Shown in pieces: positions 35,014-44,754 of a stretch of 64,000 bases of DNA (the stretch's first letter is position 1; the number at the start of each line of letters is the position of its first letter). Source of the DNA: Saprospiraceae bacterium (lineage in GTDB: Bacteria > Bacteroidota > Bacteroidia > Chitinophagales > Saprospiraceae); NCBI GenBank assembly GCA_019638455.1, contig JAHBTU010000003.1, positions 124,001-188,000 of the forward strand, written 5' to 3'. Under the pieces are notes generated by a model. The model saw only the letters and a program-made list of their open reading frames with translations, was not told the DNA's origin and searched no databases. The position numbers and the translations under genes are program-made.

Positions 35014-35946
35014 TTATTTTTTGAAGAACAAATCGGGCGCGATTTGTCGCAGCAGCAAACCCAAGCGTCCTTTCTGCGAAGCGTGAAAAAAGGCACGCTC
35101 GATGCGTTCGTCTCGCGCTATTTGGTCGGGGTGTCGCAGGGGGAATTGCGCTGGCGCGACCTTTGAGTATTGGCTGACGATGGCACGTCGTTGGTTGGTA
35201 TGCGTGGCCGCGTGGTCGAAGCCGATGTTTTCCACCAGATTGGAAGCTGAGTTGGCGCACCACCCCTCGTTCATCAAGATGGAGTAGAACCAAGCATAGT
35301 CCCAAGTGTTGAGTTCGCCGTCGCGGGTGCGGAGAAACTTGTCGAGCAAATAGCGGGCGGCGGTGGCATCTTTTACTGCGTCGGCAATGAGGCGTTCGGC
35401 TCGTTGAGGAGCTTGTTCCAACATTCGGAACGTCCCGTCGTAGTGCCGCCATGCCCGTCGCCAAGATGCCCATCCCCAAATGAAGGAGAATTTTGAAAAC
35501 ACATAGCTCGTAGGCACCTTGCGGCAGGCTCGTGCTGCGGGGTTGTTTCCAGAAATATGCATGACGCGCTCGTCGTCAGCGTATCGCTCCAACATTTCGG
35601 CGCAAAATCGGAAAAAAGAAAGGTCGGGCAGGCAGTCGTCTTCTAGAATGATGCCAGCTTCCTCGTTTTCAAAAAACCAATCAATGCCCGACTGGACGGC
35701 AGGGCGGCATCCGAGATTCCGCTCGCGGTAAAGCGTTTGTACGGAACATTCCCAATCCATGCTTTCGATGACTTGGCGGGTCAAACGACTGTTTTCGGCA
35801 TCGGTGGCGACGTGTGCCCGAGGGCCGTCGGCGCTCACATACAGGCGGGCGGGGCGGGCTGTCCGAATGCGCTCGAACACCCTGCGCGTGTGCTCGGGGC
35901 GATTGAAAACAAGAAACAAAATGGGGGGGGAGGTCGTCGTGCTCAT
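35014..35946 (-). CDS. Nucleotide-sugar glycosyltransferase
   Basis: This 310-aa protein starts PPILFLVFNRPEHTRRVFERIRTARPARLYVSADGPR and has IILEDDCLPDLSFFRFC, a DxD-like acidic motif near residue 100, followed by WGWASWRRAWRHYD. The fold looks like a GT-A transferase acting on cell-surface glycans; the sugar is unknown. The 3' end lies 78 bases downstream of the MFS start on the same strand, so the two may be cotranscribed. Confidence 0.78.
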   Translation of the reverse strand: MSTTTSPPILFLVFNRPEHTRRVFERIRTARPARLYVSADGPRAHVATDAENSRLTRQVIESMDWECSVQTLYRERNLGCRPAVQSGIDWFFENEEAGIILEDDCLPDLSFFRFCAEMLERYADDERVMHISGNNPAARACRKVPTSYVFSKFSFIWGWASWRRAWRHYDGTFRMLEQAPQRAERLIADAVKDATAARYLLDKFLRTRDGELNTWDYAWFYSILMNEGWCANSASNLVENIGFDHAATHTNQRRAIVSQYSKVAPAQFPLRHPDQIARDERIERAFFHASQKGRLGLLLRQIAPDLFFKK

Positions 35947-35996
35947 GCGGGTGCAAAGGTCTCATTCTTCGCTCAACTTGCCCAATATGCTTTAAA

Positions 35997-36158
35997 AGAC
36001 TTGTTGCGGTGGAGGTCTTTGGCGAAGAGAAAGCCCTTTTTCCGACTGGCTTTGTTAAATTTTTCGCCGAATATGCCCGATTTCGACTGCAAAATTTGCC
36101 TTGCCAGTCGAAAAAATGACAATTCCCTTCGCTCAAAACCCTCCACCGCAACAAGTCT
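35997..36158 (+). mobile_element. MITE-like element, copy 2
   Basis: This 162-bp copy of the element at 29718-29885 has the same 19-bp terminal inverted repeats and internal CGACTGGC/GCCAGTCG pair, with small internal differences. It is flanked by AAA on both sides, which fits a 3-bp target duplication but is weak in A-rich DNA. Confidence 0.85.
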
Positions 36159-36167
36159 AAACAAGAA

Positions 36168-36203
36168 GACCGCTCCCCGGCAACTTTCGTCGGGGAAGCG
36201 GTC
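36168..36203 (-). terminator. Terminator of the coiled-coil membrane protein gene
   Basis: GACCGCTCCCCG pairs with CGGGGAAGCGGTC with one bulged base, loop about ten bases. It lies 30 bases after the stop at 36233 on the minus strand and is followed there by CTTCTTGTTT. Confidence 0.75.
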
Positions 36204-36232
36204 GCTTCGATGAACTTGCATAGTTTTCTTCG

Positions 36233-37156
36233 TCAGGTCAGCCGGAAGCTGGCAGCTCCGAGCAAACCCGTATCGCAATAAATGGCAACCACATAGTTGC
36301 CCGACTTTATTTTTTCGTCGAACTTGTAAGAGAACGACAGCCGCTGCGTGTTGCCGACGGCTACGGCCTTCACTTGCTGCGCGATGATGGCCACTGGCCC
36401 TGTGGGTGCTTCCACGCTGGCTTTAATGGGGTTGGTCGAGGGGACAGGGCGGCCCTTATCGTCCGTGATGGCCAGATAGAGCTTTTGAGCGCCTTGGTAT
36501 TCTTGCGGCACATCTGCCAAGTCGAAGCTGACCAGTATCTCCCGTGCTTTTTTGGCGCGCGTGGTCAGTTTGTCGTTGCGGCGTTCTACTTCCACTCTGA
36601 AAGAAGTGGCCTTGAATTTGGCGCTCTGTGTCTTTCTGATTTGCTCCTCCAATTGCTTGGCGAGGCTGCCCACTTGGCCGCTCAGGTCGGCGTTTTCGCC
36701 GCGGAGTTGGGAGTTTTCGCCTGCCAGCCGTTCGTTTTCGGCGCGGAGTTGGTCGTTTTCGCTGCGCAGGGCGCTGATGAGGGTCTCGTACTCGATTTTG
36801 ATTTTGCGCAGGTCTTCCACCTGTTTGCGAAGCGATTCGAGGTCGCGTTTGCTCTGCGCCTTGATTTTTTTGATGGCAGCGTCTTTTTCGGCAATCAGGG
36901 TGGCGGAGCTGGCCTCCTTGCCGCGCAAGTCTTCATGCTCGGCACGGAGGTTGTCGTAGGAAAGTGTCAGACTGTCCAGCGAGGATTCCAGGGTTGCTTT
37001 TTCCAACTCCAATGCCTGCGTTTCTGCGATGAGCCGTTTGTTTTCACCGCCAAGGCTGTTGGATTTTTGCCAGAAGAAGGCGGTGGTGCCGAGCGCCAAC
37101 AGCAGCAATATCCCGGCAACGATGTAGAAGCGTTTTGACTGAAAGAAGTTTCTCAT
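36233..37156 (-). CDS. Membrane-anchored coiled-coil protein
   Basis: This 307-aa protein has one N-terminal membrane segment (about 8-28: KRFYIVAGILLLLALGTTAFF). A coiled coil of about 150 residues follows (LEKATLESSLDSLTLSYDNLRAEHEDLRGK, then heptads of ENDQLRAENERLAGENSQLRGENADLSGQ). The C-terminal beta domain (about 200-307) reads ILVSFDLADVPQEYQGAQKLYLAITDDKGRPVPS and ends GNYVVAIYCDTGLLGAASFRLT. It is probably a periplasmic or cytoplasmic scaffold; no family is recognised. The ATG at 37156 is chosen because the membrane anchor follows it. Confidence 0.75.
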   Translation of the reverse strand: MRNFFQSKRFYIVAGILLLLALGTTAFFWQKSNSLGGENKRLIAETQALELEKATLESSLDSLTLSYDNLRAEHEDLRGKEASSATLIAEKDAAIKKIKAQSKRDLESLRKQVEDLRKIKIEYETLISALRSENDQLRAENERLAGENSQLRGENADLSGQVGSLAKQLEEQIRKTQSAKFKATSFRVEVERRNDKLTTRAKKAREILVSFDLADVPQEYQGAQKLYLAITDDKGRPVPSTNPIKASVEAPTGPVAIIAQQVKAVAVGNTQRLSFSYKFDEKIKSGNYVVAIYCDTGLLGAASFRLT

Positions 37157-37389
37157 AGTGAAGATTAATGATGATGAGTAAATACGGTTGGGAAAACACT
37201 GTCGGCAATAGGGGGAGGGATGATAGCCGAAAAGCGTGAGCACCGACGTTGCAAAGGTTTTGCCGCAACGAGGGGAGTGACATTAAAGCGGGGTTAAAAG
37301 AAAATTAAAAGGGGAAAAAGTGTAAGGTTGGAGACTTTTTTACGGGCTGAACGCGGGAGAGAGTGGCGTTTGTTCAGCCGTGTTTATTC

Positions 37390-39897
37390 TCATAGATGCG
37401 CATACCGGAAGAACTTTCCCTTCACAAATTCGGCGAGCAACGCATACGCCAGCGCGATGCCAACCATGCCTGCCAGCAAACCCGGCGGGAGCGGCTGAAA
37501 GCCGAACAACGACGCAAACGGAAGGTAAGGTATGGCCAGCGTGACAGCGACCACCAATAGCCCCGTCCACAACAACCACGGGCTGGGCCTGCTGCGCCAA
37601 GCCCGCCGTGTCGTGCGGATAATGAGCAAAATCAGCACTTCGGTGATGACCGATTCGATGAACCAAGCGGTCTGAAACACAGATTCCTGCACCTTGAAAA
37701 CCAGCAACAACACCGCAAACGTGAGGTAGTCGAACACCGAACTTTGCACGCCAAAGAGGAACATGAATCGGCGAATCAATTTCACGTTCCACTTTTTGGG
37801 TTGTTGCAGGTTTTCCTCATCCACCTTGTCGGAAGCGATGAAAAGCGCGGGAATGTCGGATAAAAAATTGAGCAGCAGAATCTGTTTGGGCAGGAGTGGC
37901 AGATAGGGGATGAGCAGCGACACCCCGGCGAGGCTGAACATATTGCCGAAGTTGGCGCTGGTAGTGATGAAAATGTATTTCAGCGTATTGAGGTAAGTGC
38001 GGCGGCCTTCCACGATGCCTTGCAGCAGTACATCGAAGTCTTTGTCGAGCAGCACAATGTCGGCGGCTTCTTTGGCCACATCCACGCCGCTATCCACCGA
38101 GATGCCCACGTCGGCGGCTTTTAGGGCGGGCGCGTCGTTGATGCCGTCGCCGAGGTACCCTACGACGCTGCCTTTGGCAGAGAGCGCACGGATGAGCCGT
38201 TCCTTTTGATGAGGCTCCACTTCGGCAAAAAGGTCGGTCTGAGCGGCGAGTGTCGGCAGGGCATCGTCGCCGATATGCTGCAATTGTTTCCCGGTCAGCA
38301 CTTTGGAAGCGGATAAGCCGATGGCTTCAGCCGTGTGCCGCACGGAATACTCGTTGTCGCCGCTGATAATTTTTAGCCGCACGCCTGCGCGTTCAAGCTC
38401 GTCAAGCGTTTTTTCGACACCTGCTTTGGGAGGGTCAAAGAGCAAGATGAAGCCGAGGAAAATCATTTCCGTCTCGTCGTCTCGATTGATGACCGGGTCG
38501 CCCGTGATATCTTTGTAAGCCAACCCCAACACTCTGAAGCCCTCGCTGCCATAGTGTTCGCACGCTTGCAGGATACTGTCTCGAACGTTTGGGAGCGGCT
38601 CCGACTGTTCGCCTTTTTCCACTAAATGGCACACTTCCAACACGTTGTTCAAGGCTCCTTTGGTAATCATCCAATGTTTCCCATTTTCCTCTACCACCAC
38701 ACTGAGGCGTTTGCGGATGAAATCGTAGGGCACTTCATCTACTTTGGAGAAACCTTGTGTGTTGGTGTCGGGGAGATTGCGCAGCGCAAGGTCAATGGGG
38801 TTGTTGAAGCCCGATTCAAAAAAAGCATTCAGGCAGGCGTATTGACGCACCTTTTCGGAGGGGCGCCCCTGCCAGTCGAGCGTGGCGTGCACTTTGACGG
38901 AGCCTTCTGTGAGCGTTCCTGTCTTGTCCGAACACAAAACGTCAATGGCGCCGAGGTTCTGGATGGCAGCCAATTTTTTTACCACTACTTTTTGTTGCGC
39001 CATGCGTAAAGCGCCTGAAGAAAGCGTGGTCACCATGATGGCTGGCAGCAGCTCGGGTGCCATGCCGACGGCTAATGCCAGCGCAAAAAAGATGGACTCA
39101 ACAGCCGGACGCCCCAGTAGGATGTTGAAAATCAGGATGCCGATGGCAAGCAACAGGGTGAGCCGAATCAACAAAAAACCAAAATCGCTGATGCCCCGCT
39201 CGAAGGCGGTGGGTTGCTCGCTGGATTGCAAGTCGTGCGTGATTTTTCCCAGTTCGGTGTCTTTTCCCACTTTCGCCACAAGTGCCTCGGCTGTGCCGCT
39301 CACCACATTGCAGCCCTGAAAAAGAATGTGGCGCTTGGGCTGTTCCTTATCTGTACCGGAGAGAGGAACCTCCTTTTCTACCGGAAACGACTCTCCGGTC
39401 AGCGCCGCCTCATTGACGTGCAAATCCTTGGCTTCCAATAGCAGACAGTCGCCCGGAATCATGTCGCCAGCCGTCAGTTGCACACAATCGCCCTCCACTA
39501 CTTCGTTCTGCGGGATGTCCACCCATGTGCCGTCGCGCCGCACACGGGACTGCGATTTAACCAACTCGCGCAATTTTTTCACCGCTCGGTCGGCTTTGTA
39601 TTCTTGCCAAAAACCCAGTATGCCCGTCAGCAGCAGAATGCCGAACACGATAGCGGAATTGGTGAAATCGCCCAGCACGGCAGCCAAAGCGACTGCCACT
39701 GCCAATAAAAGCACTAATGGGTTTTTGAATTGACGAAAAAACAGCGACACGGCTCTCCACCACTCGGGCATCACTTTTTCTTTCTGCAAACGAGCGCGCA
39801 ATCGCCTATCCGCTTCGGCCTGGGCCAGCCCGGTGCGGGCAGCTCGAAGGGATTGGAGCCATTCATCGGTTGAGCGTTGCCAAGTGTCGCGTCTCAT
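37390..39897 (-). CDS. mgtA: P-type ATPase, MgtA/MgtB-like magnesium importer
   Basis: This 835-aa protein has, in order: LTGESFPV (actuator), an M4 segment with MAPELLPAIMVTTLS (the P3B hallmark), the phosphorylation site CSDKTGTLTEG, FIRKRLSVV and MITKGAL in the nucleotide domain, IISGDNEYSVRHTAEAIGL and GYLGDGINDAPALKAADVGIS. The C terminus holds six hydrophobic segments. P3B ATPases import Mg2+. No Mg2+ riboswitch is recognised upstream. The start is the ATG at 39897; upstream frame residues look like spacer. Confidence 0.92.
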   Translation of the reverse strand: MRRDTWQRSTDEWLQSLRAARTGLAQAEADRRLRARLQKEKVMPEWWRAVSLFFRQFKNPLVLLLAVAVALAAVLGDFTNSAIVFGILLLTGILGFWQEYKADRAVKKLRELVKSQSRVRRDGTWVDIPQNEVVEGDCVQLTAGDMIPGDCLLLEAKDLHVNEAALTGESFPVEKEVPLSGTDKEQPKRHILFQGCNVVSGTAEALVAKVGKDTELGKITHDLQSSEQPTAFERGISDFGFLLIRLTLLLAIGILIFNILLGRPAVESIFFALALAVGMAPELLPAIMVTTLSSGALRMAQQKVVVKKLAAIQNLGAIDVLCSDKTGTLTEGSVKVHATLDWQGRPSEKVRQYACLNAFFESGFNNPIDLALRNLPDTNTQGFSKVDEVPYDFIRKRLSVVVEENGKHWMITKGALNNVLEVCHLVEKGEQSEPLPNVRDSILQACEHYGSEGFRVLGLAYKDITGDPVINRDDETEMIFLGFILLFDPPKAGVEKTLDELERAGVRLKIISGDNEYSVRHTAEAIGLSASKVLTGKQLQHIGDDALPTLAAQTDLFAEVEPHQKERLIRALSAKGSVVGYLGDGINDAPALKAADVGISVDSGVDVAKEAADIVLLDKDFDVLLQGIVEGRRTYLNTLKYIFITTSANFGNMFSLAGVSLLIPYLPLLPKQILLLNFLSDIPALFIASDKVDEENLQQPKKWNVKLIRRFMFLFGVQSSVFDYLTFAVLLLVFKVQESVFQTAWFIESVITEVLILLIIRTTRRAWRSRPSPWLLWTGLLVVAVTLAIPYLPFASLFGFQPLPPGLLAGMVGIALAYALLAEFVKGKFFRYAHL

Positions 39898-40020
39898 GGA
39901 GAGCAAACTTGATAGGGGCAGAAAATGTGAATCAAAGTGCCAAATGTATGTAATAGGCGCGAACAAACACTCGAAGAAATAGGCGCAGCCATCACCCGTG
40001 CTTTTATGTCCTACAAAAAA

Positions 40021-40050
40021 CGGCAGCGCGACACAAACGCCGCGCTGCCG
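40021..40050 (-). terminator. Terminator of the SprB-like gene
   Basis: A perfect 10-bp stem, CGGCAGCGCG with CGCGCTGCCG, loop ACACAAACGC, followed by TTTTTT on the minus strand (bases 40020-40015). It is 28 bases past the stop at 40078. Confidence 0.9.
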
Positions 40051-40077
40051 CCCAAGAAGTCTTTGGGAATCTTCGTG

Positions 40078-43000
40078 TCAATGGCTCACCACCACCTTTC
40101 CTGTTTGCACCAAGCCGCCAGCATCCAAGCGCATCAAGTAAATGCCGTTGGGCAAGTCAACCGTCGAGACCCGTTGCAAACCCGGATTCACAAACTGCCG
40201 CGACACCAAGCTGCCCATTGCGTTGAAAATACTCAGCTCGCCACCGCTTTCGCTGCGAAGCCCCACATAGTGGTCGGCAGGGTTGGGGAAAAGAACGAGC
40301 GTGTTATTGGCTTTTGCAACGGTTGTGAGCGAGCTGGTTTCCGCCACTTTCAGCACGTTTTCGTTCGTGATGATGGGGCTGTTGAAGTCGAAATAAATAG
40401 CCGCTTGTTTCAGCACCTCGGTACCGACGGGCAGGTTAGGCATAAGGTCAATCTCATACTGGATGGAGCCGATGCTGTTGGCGTAGTCCGCCGTCGAGTC
40501 GGGCAGGTTGATGTTCGGGAATTTGAACACCAGCACATCGTTGTCGCCTTCTATGCTCACCTTCAAGTCGTGGGAAGCCGTGATGTTGCGGATGGTGGCG
40601 AGGTTCAGTCGCGCATCCATCGTGTCGCGCACGATGACGAGATTGGCTGCCGCCGTCCCCGTGTTTTGGAAAAAAATCTGGTAAGTTATCGTGCGGTCCA
40701 CGTTGCGCAGAATGTCGCCGCCGTCGCGGGGGTTGCCGTTGCGGGCAGGGTAGGCGAACACGCTGTTGGGGTCGAACGAGCCGACCACCGTGTTGAACAG
40801 GGTCGAAACGTTGTTGTCGGGAGTTGGGTCGCCGCTCGTCGGTGTCACGGAGGCGCGGGTGATAAATTCCGTGTTGGCTGGCGTGGTCGTTGGCGTTTCA
40901 AAATCAATTTGCAACAGCTCGCACCCGCCGGGCGCGATGCTGGGGAAGGTGAAGGTGGCTTCGTTGTTCGGGCTGCCCGCCATTTCGGAGGCAAAAGAGA
41001 ACGTGCCCGCGTGCTGGGTGAAATGTGCCGCTGCCATGCTGCCGAAGAAATTGCCGTATTCCAGCGTGACGGTGCCGTTGGGCGCGTTGTTGCCGTCGTT
41101 GCATACGTCAATGCGCAGCGAATATGGGAAGCCTGGTTGCGCGGTGCGCAAGGCTTTTTGCCGCACCCGGTGGTCGGTAGGGTTGGGATTGTAAAAGTGA
41201 AAATCGAGTCCCGATACGGTGACGCCGACCAACGAATTGACCGAGTGAGAGCCTCCCGGTGGGCAGGCAATGTCGGCTGGGTTGTAACTGGCAGGCGCCA
41301 TGCTGAAATTGCCATTGGGCAATTGTACCTCATACACGCCATTGGCATCGGTGAAGTTGAGCGCCCCTGAGGGCTGGGTGCGGATGAGTTGGAACGGGAT
41401 GCCCGCCGTGCCGTTGCAGCCGGCGATGCCCAAATCGTTGAGCAGCTGGCCCGTCGCCAAGCCAGAGCAGTCATTGAAAAATTGAAGGGTATCGTTTTCG
41501 GGCAAATTGAAATTGAAATACTTGATGCACGAGCCTTGACCTGTCACCGTGGCGGAATATGAGCCAGCCGTCAGGTTGTGGACGTCGGGGGTGGTGGCAC
41601 CCATACTCCACTGATACGCCGTGCCGGGCATGGTGACGCCCACGATGGCGGCAGCGCCGTAGCCAGAGACGCAATCAAGTTCTTCCACTATCAAACTTGG
41701 CTCAAACCCGCCCGCATCGGGCAACATGGCTGTGACGCTGGCGGTACAGTAGTTAGGGAAGGGTGTCCACACGGAAAGGTAGTATTGCCCGCCTGCCAGA
41801 TTCTGCATGGCAGCCGTGTTGTTGGCGTTGAAATTAGGCCCCCAAGCGTAAAAGTTGTACGGCGGGATGCCTCCCGTGATGCTGATGTTCATGGCTCCGT
41901 TGGCTCCGATGGCGCAGTTGGCCGGGGTGGGGGCATAGTTGATTTCGATGGGTGGGGCGATGGGCGCGGCGATGTTCACGCTGTTCGTGAGGGTGCAACC
42001 CAGTGCGGTCGTCACGGTGACACTGTGCGCTCCCGGGCTTAGGCTGTTGTTGAGGGCGGTGGTGACGCCGTTGTCCCACAGGTAGCTGAGCGCATCGTCG
42101 CCGCTGACCCAGCAATTGGCCACCCCGTTGTTGCCAGCATAACATTTGGAGGAAAGGTCGTTCGTATAAAGCTGCGGGAGCGCCACCTTAACCTGATTGA
42201 TTGAGCTACAACCAGTGGCATCGGTGGCCGTCACGGAGTAGGTACCGCTCGAAAGGTTGTTGAGGCTCTGCCCCGATTGGCCATTGCTCCACACATAATT
42301 GACTGGCGGGGTCGCGTTTACCAACTCTGCGCTGACGGAACCCGATGAAGCGCCAGTGCAAATAGTGCTTCCGAGCATGGTCAATGCCTTGCGCAGCGTC
42401 ACGGTTTTGCTGCTCGAACAGCCCAGCCCGTCCGTCACGGTGACGGAGTAGTTGCCGGCGGCAAGGTTTGAAATGGTCTCGGTCGTGGCACCCGTGTTCC
42501 AGATGTAGGTGTAGGGCAAAAAACCGCTCCACAACATGGTTGCCGAAAGTTCGCCGCTGTTCAGATTGGCGCAATCTGGCTCACTGACCGTGTGAACATC
42601 CGCGAAAGGGCTGTAATAAATGCTGACGTATTTGACCTCGTATTCGCCCAGCGCGACGCACCCTGCGGCATCCTGCACGGTGACGGAATAGGTGCCGACG
42701 GTCAACCCTTGTGCTGAGGGGCCAGTCTGTCCGTTGCTCCATGAGTAGGTGTAGGGAGGCTGGCCACCAATCGGCTCCACAGTCAAGGCGCCGGAGTTCG
42801 GGTTGCAATGGCCTACGGGCTTGGCGTCGGCGAGATACAAATCCAGCGCCTTGCTGTTCAGGATGTGGGTGTGGGTCACGGTGGCACCCTCCGAGTCGGT
42901 CAGGGTGGCCGAATAGACGCCCTTGGGCACGTTTCTAATGCTCAACTCGGTGGAGCCGTTGCTCCATAGGTAGGTGAATGGCGGTACGCCCTGCGTCGGC

Positions 43001-43134
43001 ACGATGGTGACGATGCCATCGTTGGCGGCGCAAGAGGAGGGTTGTACGGCAGAGAAGAAGAATTGTTGGGCGTTGGCTCCAATGCCGAGCAACACCATCA
43101 AAGCGGTGAGTAGGATGTTGGTTGTGTTTTTCAT
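40078..43134 (-). CDS. Large T9SS surface protein with seven SprB-like repeats
   Basis: This 1018-aa protein has a signal peptide (MKNTTNILLTALMVLLGIGANAQ). Seven SprB-like repeats of about 60-70 residues follow, each with the pattern PPYTYSWSNGQT...GTYSVTVxDxxGC, for example GLTVGTYSVTVQDAAGC and NLAAGNYSVTVTDGLGC. A beta region with YEVQLPNGNFSM, and a DUF7619/DUF11-type domain (NVDRTITYQIFFQNTGTAAANLVIVRDTMDARLN; AAIYFDFNSPIITNENV), come next. A C-terminal sorting domain with LFPNPADHYVGLRSESG and ending TGKVVVSH closes it. SprB-type proteins serve gliding or adhesion in Bacteroidota; no gliding genes are near, so adhesion is an equal guess. Confidence 0.88.
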   Translation of the reverse strand: MKNTTNILLTALMVLLGIGANAQQFFFSAVQPSSCAANDGIVTIVPTQGVPPFTYLWSNGSTELSIRNVPKGVYSATLTDSEGATVTHTHILNSKALDLYLADAKPVGHCNPNSGALTVEPIGGQPPYTYSWSNGQTGPSAQGLTVGTYSVTVQDAAGCVALGEYEVKYVSIYYSPFADVHTVSEPDCANLNSGELSATMLWSGFLPYTYIWNTGATTETISNLAAGNYSVTVTDGLGCSSSKTVTLRKALTMLGSTICTGASSGSVSAELVNATPPVNYVWSNGQSGQSLNNLSSGTYSVTATDATGCSSINQVKVALPQLYTNDLSSKCYAGNNGVANCWVSGDDALSYLWDNGVTTALNNSLSPGAHSVTVTTALGCTLTNSVNIAAPIAPPIEINYAPTPANCAIGANGAMNISITGGIPPYNFYAWGPNFNANNTAAMQNLAGGQYYLSVWTPFPNYCTASVTAMLPDAGGFEPSLIVEELDCVSGYGAAAIVGVTMPGTAYQWSMGATTPDVHNLTAGSYSATVTGQGSCIKYFNFNLPENDTLQFFNDCSGLATGQLLNDLGIAGCNGTAGIPFQLIRTQPSGALNFTDANGVYEVQLPNGNFSMAPASYNPADIACPPGGSHSVNSLVGVTVSGLDFHFYNPNPTDHRVRQKALRTAQPGFPYSLRIDVCNDGNNAPNGTVTLEYGNFFGSMAAAHFTQHAGTFSFASEMAGSPNNEATFTFPSIAPGGCELLQIDFETPTTTPANTEFITRASVTPTSGDPTPDNNVSTLFNTVVGSFDPNSVFAYPARNGNPRDGGDILRNVDRTITYQIFFQNTGTAAANLVIVRDTMDARLNLATIRNITASHDLKVSIEGDNDVLVFKFPNINLPDSTADYANSIGSIQYEIDLMPNLPVGTEVLKQAAIYFDFNSPIITNENVLKVAETSSLTTVAKANNTLVLFPNPADHYVGLRSESGGELSIFNAMGSLVSRQFVNPGLQRVSTVDLPNGIYLMRLDAGGLVQTGKVVVSH

Positions 43135-43192
43135 AAAAATTGAAATTTTATGAAGCACACGCGCTTTGCTCCGAAAAGGTTGGGTGCGACCT

Positions 43193-44617
43193 CTACTTCA
43201 ACAATTGCTCCAAACGGATTTCCGCATCCACCACTTCTTGTGCGTACGCATTCGGGGTGATGCCGTGGGTAGTGATGAAGGTCAGGAACACCTGTTTTTG
43301 TGTGCCGGTATAGTCCACAAATCGCTGGCGCTTTGCTATCAATTCTTGGCAGTATGTTGGGGTGATGGTGAAAGGCCCACTATGGAATTTGATTTCACAA
43401 AGGTTGATACAGTTGTCCTTGCGGTCAATCAGAAGGTCTATCTGAAATCCCGGCACTCCATCGGCGGCAGGTACCCGCATACTGGAAACTTCAGTGTAAA
43501 CGGCGGCTATGCCCAATGCACCCTTGATGGCATCAATATGCTTATGACAAAGATTTTCAAAGGCGTACCCGGCCCATACTTTGTAGGCTTGGCTTTCTGC
43601 CAACTGCTGCCAAATCCCCGCGCTATATTTGTTGCGACCCTGCATGAATCGGTGGTAAAATATGCTGAACTCGTCAATCAAACGGTAGGTAGAGCCGCGT
43701 TTCAGCTTGCCCCAAGCCATGTTTTCCTCGACAAATCCCGTGATAATTAGTTCCTCCATAGCCCGCTGATAACTCCCGGTAGGTTGGGCCATGCCAATTG
43801 CCTTGATAATTTCGGCGTGCTGTATGCCGTGATGGTGCTTCGACAAAGCAGCCACTATTTTTTGGTGCATATCGGAATTGTTGAATAAGGCCTGATACAG
43901 GTTGTTATATTCGTTGTGCAGGATTCCCGTAGGCGCGAAACAGATGCGCTCGATGGCGGTTGAGAAGCTTTCCCCTTTTCGCAGATTTTCCAAATAAAAC
44001 GGAATCCCTCCCAATGCCATATAGACTTTTGCCAAATCCTGTGGCCCGAAGGCAATACCTTTTTCGGTCAGGAAGTCGCGGGTCTCAGCCAAAGTAAACG
44101 GAAGCAGGTGAATGTTTTCGGTAATCCGGTTGTGCAACCCACCTGGGTCATTGAGTACTTTTTTGACAATCCAAGAAGTCGCGGAACCACATATCGCCAA
44201 GATGAAGTTCGGTTCTTTGGATAGGTAATCGTTCCAGAAATGGGCCAGTATCTGCACAAAGCCCGATTTCGGCGTTTCTATCCATGGGAGCTCGTCCAGA
44301 AAAATGACGTGTTTCCGATTTTTGGGCAAGGTCTTTAAATATGCTTTCAACTGCAAAAAAGCCGCTTGCCAGTTTTCTGGTTTTTGGGGGCTGTTGGTGC
44401 CGTCGTACTCTGCCAATTTTACCCCAAAATTCACCAATTGCGTGGCCATGTTTCCATTTTGGATGCCTGTCAAGCTGAAGCAGTAGCGGTCTCTCAGCAT
44501 CGTATCCATCAAATAGGTCTTGCCGACACGCCGCCTGCCCGTAATGGCCAAAAACTCGGCACGTTCGGAGGCAAGCAGCCGCTCGATTTTTTCGATTTCT
44601 TTTTTTCTTCCAATCAT
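43193..44617 (-). CDS. AAA ATPase with C-terminal DUF234-like domain
   Basis: This 474-aa protein starts MIGRKKEIEKIERLLASERAEFLAITGRRRVGKTYLM with Walker A at 27-34, followed by KHVIFLDELPWIE (Walker B) and FILAICGSATSWI. The C-terminal half contains QIDLLIDRKDNCINLCEIKFHSG, a PD-(D/E)XK-like pattern typical of DUF234. Such ATPases are common accessory genes of unknown function; an anti-element or toxin-like role has been proposed for relatives, but nothing here proves it. The start is the ATG at 44617. A promoter and repeated TTGGAAATAAGT words lie upstream. Confidence 0.85.
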   Translation of the reverse strand: MIGRKKEIEKIERLLASERAEFLAITGRRRVGKTYLMDTMLRDRYCFSLTGIQNGNMATQLVNFGVKLAEYDGTNSPQKPENWQAAFLQLKAYLKTLPKNRKHVIFLDELPWIETPKSGFVQILAHFWNDYLSKEPNFILAICGSATSWIVKKVLNDPGGLHNRITENIHLLPFTLAETRDFLTEKGIAFGPQDLAKVYMALGGIPFYLENLRKGESFSTAIERICFAPTGILHNEYNNLYQALFNNSDMHQKIVAALSKHHHGIQHAEIIKAIGMAQPTGSYQRAMEELIITGFVEENMAWGKLKRGSTYRLIDEFSIFYHRFMQGRNKYSAGIWQQLAESQAYKVWAGYAFENLCHKHIDAIKGALGIAAVYTEVSSMRVPAADGVPGFQIDLLIDRKDNCINLCEIKFHSGPFTITPTYCQELIAKRQRFVDYTGTQKQVFLTFITTHGITPNAYAQEVVDAEIRLEQLLK

Positions 44618-44673
44618 GTGAAAATGCAAGTCAGTTTGACAATTTACCGTATCCAGCGATAGGCGACAGCTCC

Positions 44674-44681
44674 CAAAGGTA
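44674..44681 (-). promoter_or_regulatory. Promoter -7 element of the AAA ATPase gene
   Basis: TACCTTTG on the minus strand, 57 bases before the ATG. The repeats at 44688-44754 overlap the expected -33 region. Confidence 0.55.
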
Positions 44682-44687
44682 AAGTCT

Positions 44688-44754
44688 ATACTTGGAAATA
44701 AGTGGTCAAAAACAGGAGATAATTCCAAGTATGCGTTTATTTTTGGAAATAAGT
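44688..44754 (-). promoter_or_regulatory. Operator-like repeats upstream of the AAA ATPase
   Basis: ATACTTGGAA (44688-44697) is perfectly inverted at TTCCAAGTAT (44723-44732), and TTGGAAATAAGT occurs twice directly (near 44692 and 44743). The repeats lie upstream of and over the predicted promoter, as expected for an operator; the binding protein is unknown. Confidence 0.5.

Noticed and set aside
39937..41370. Long plus-strand open frame
   Set aside because: Antisense to the SprB-like gene, whose repeats, signal peptide and sorting domain are clear; the plus-strand frame has no recognisable protein features.
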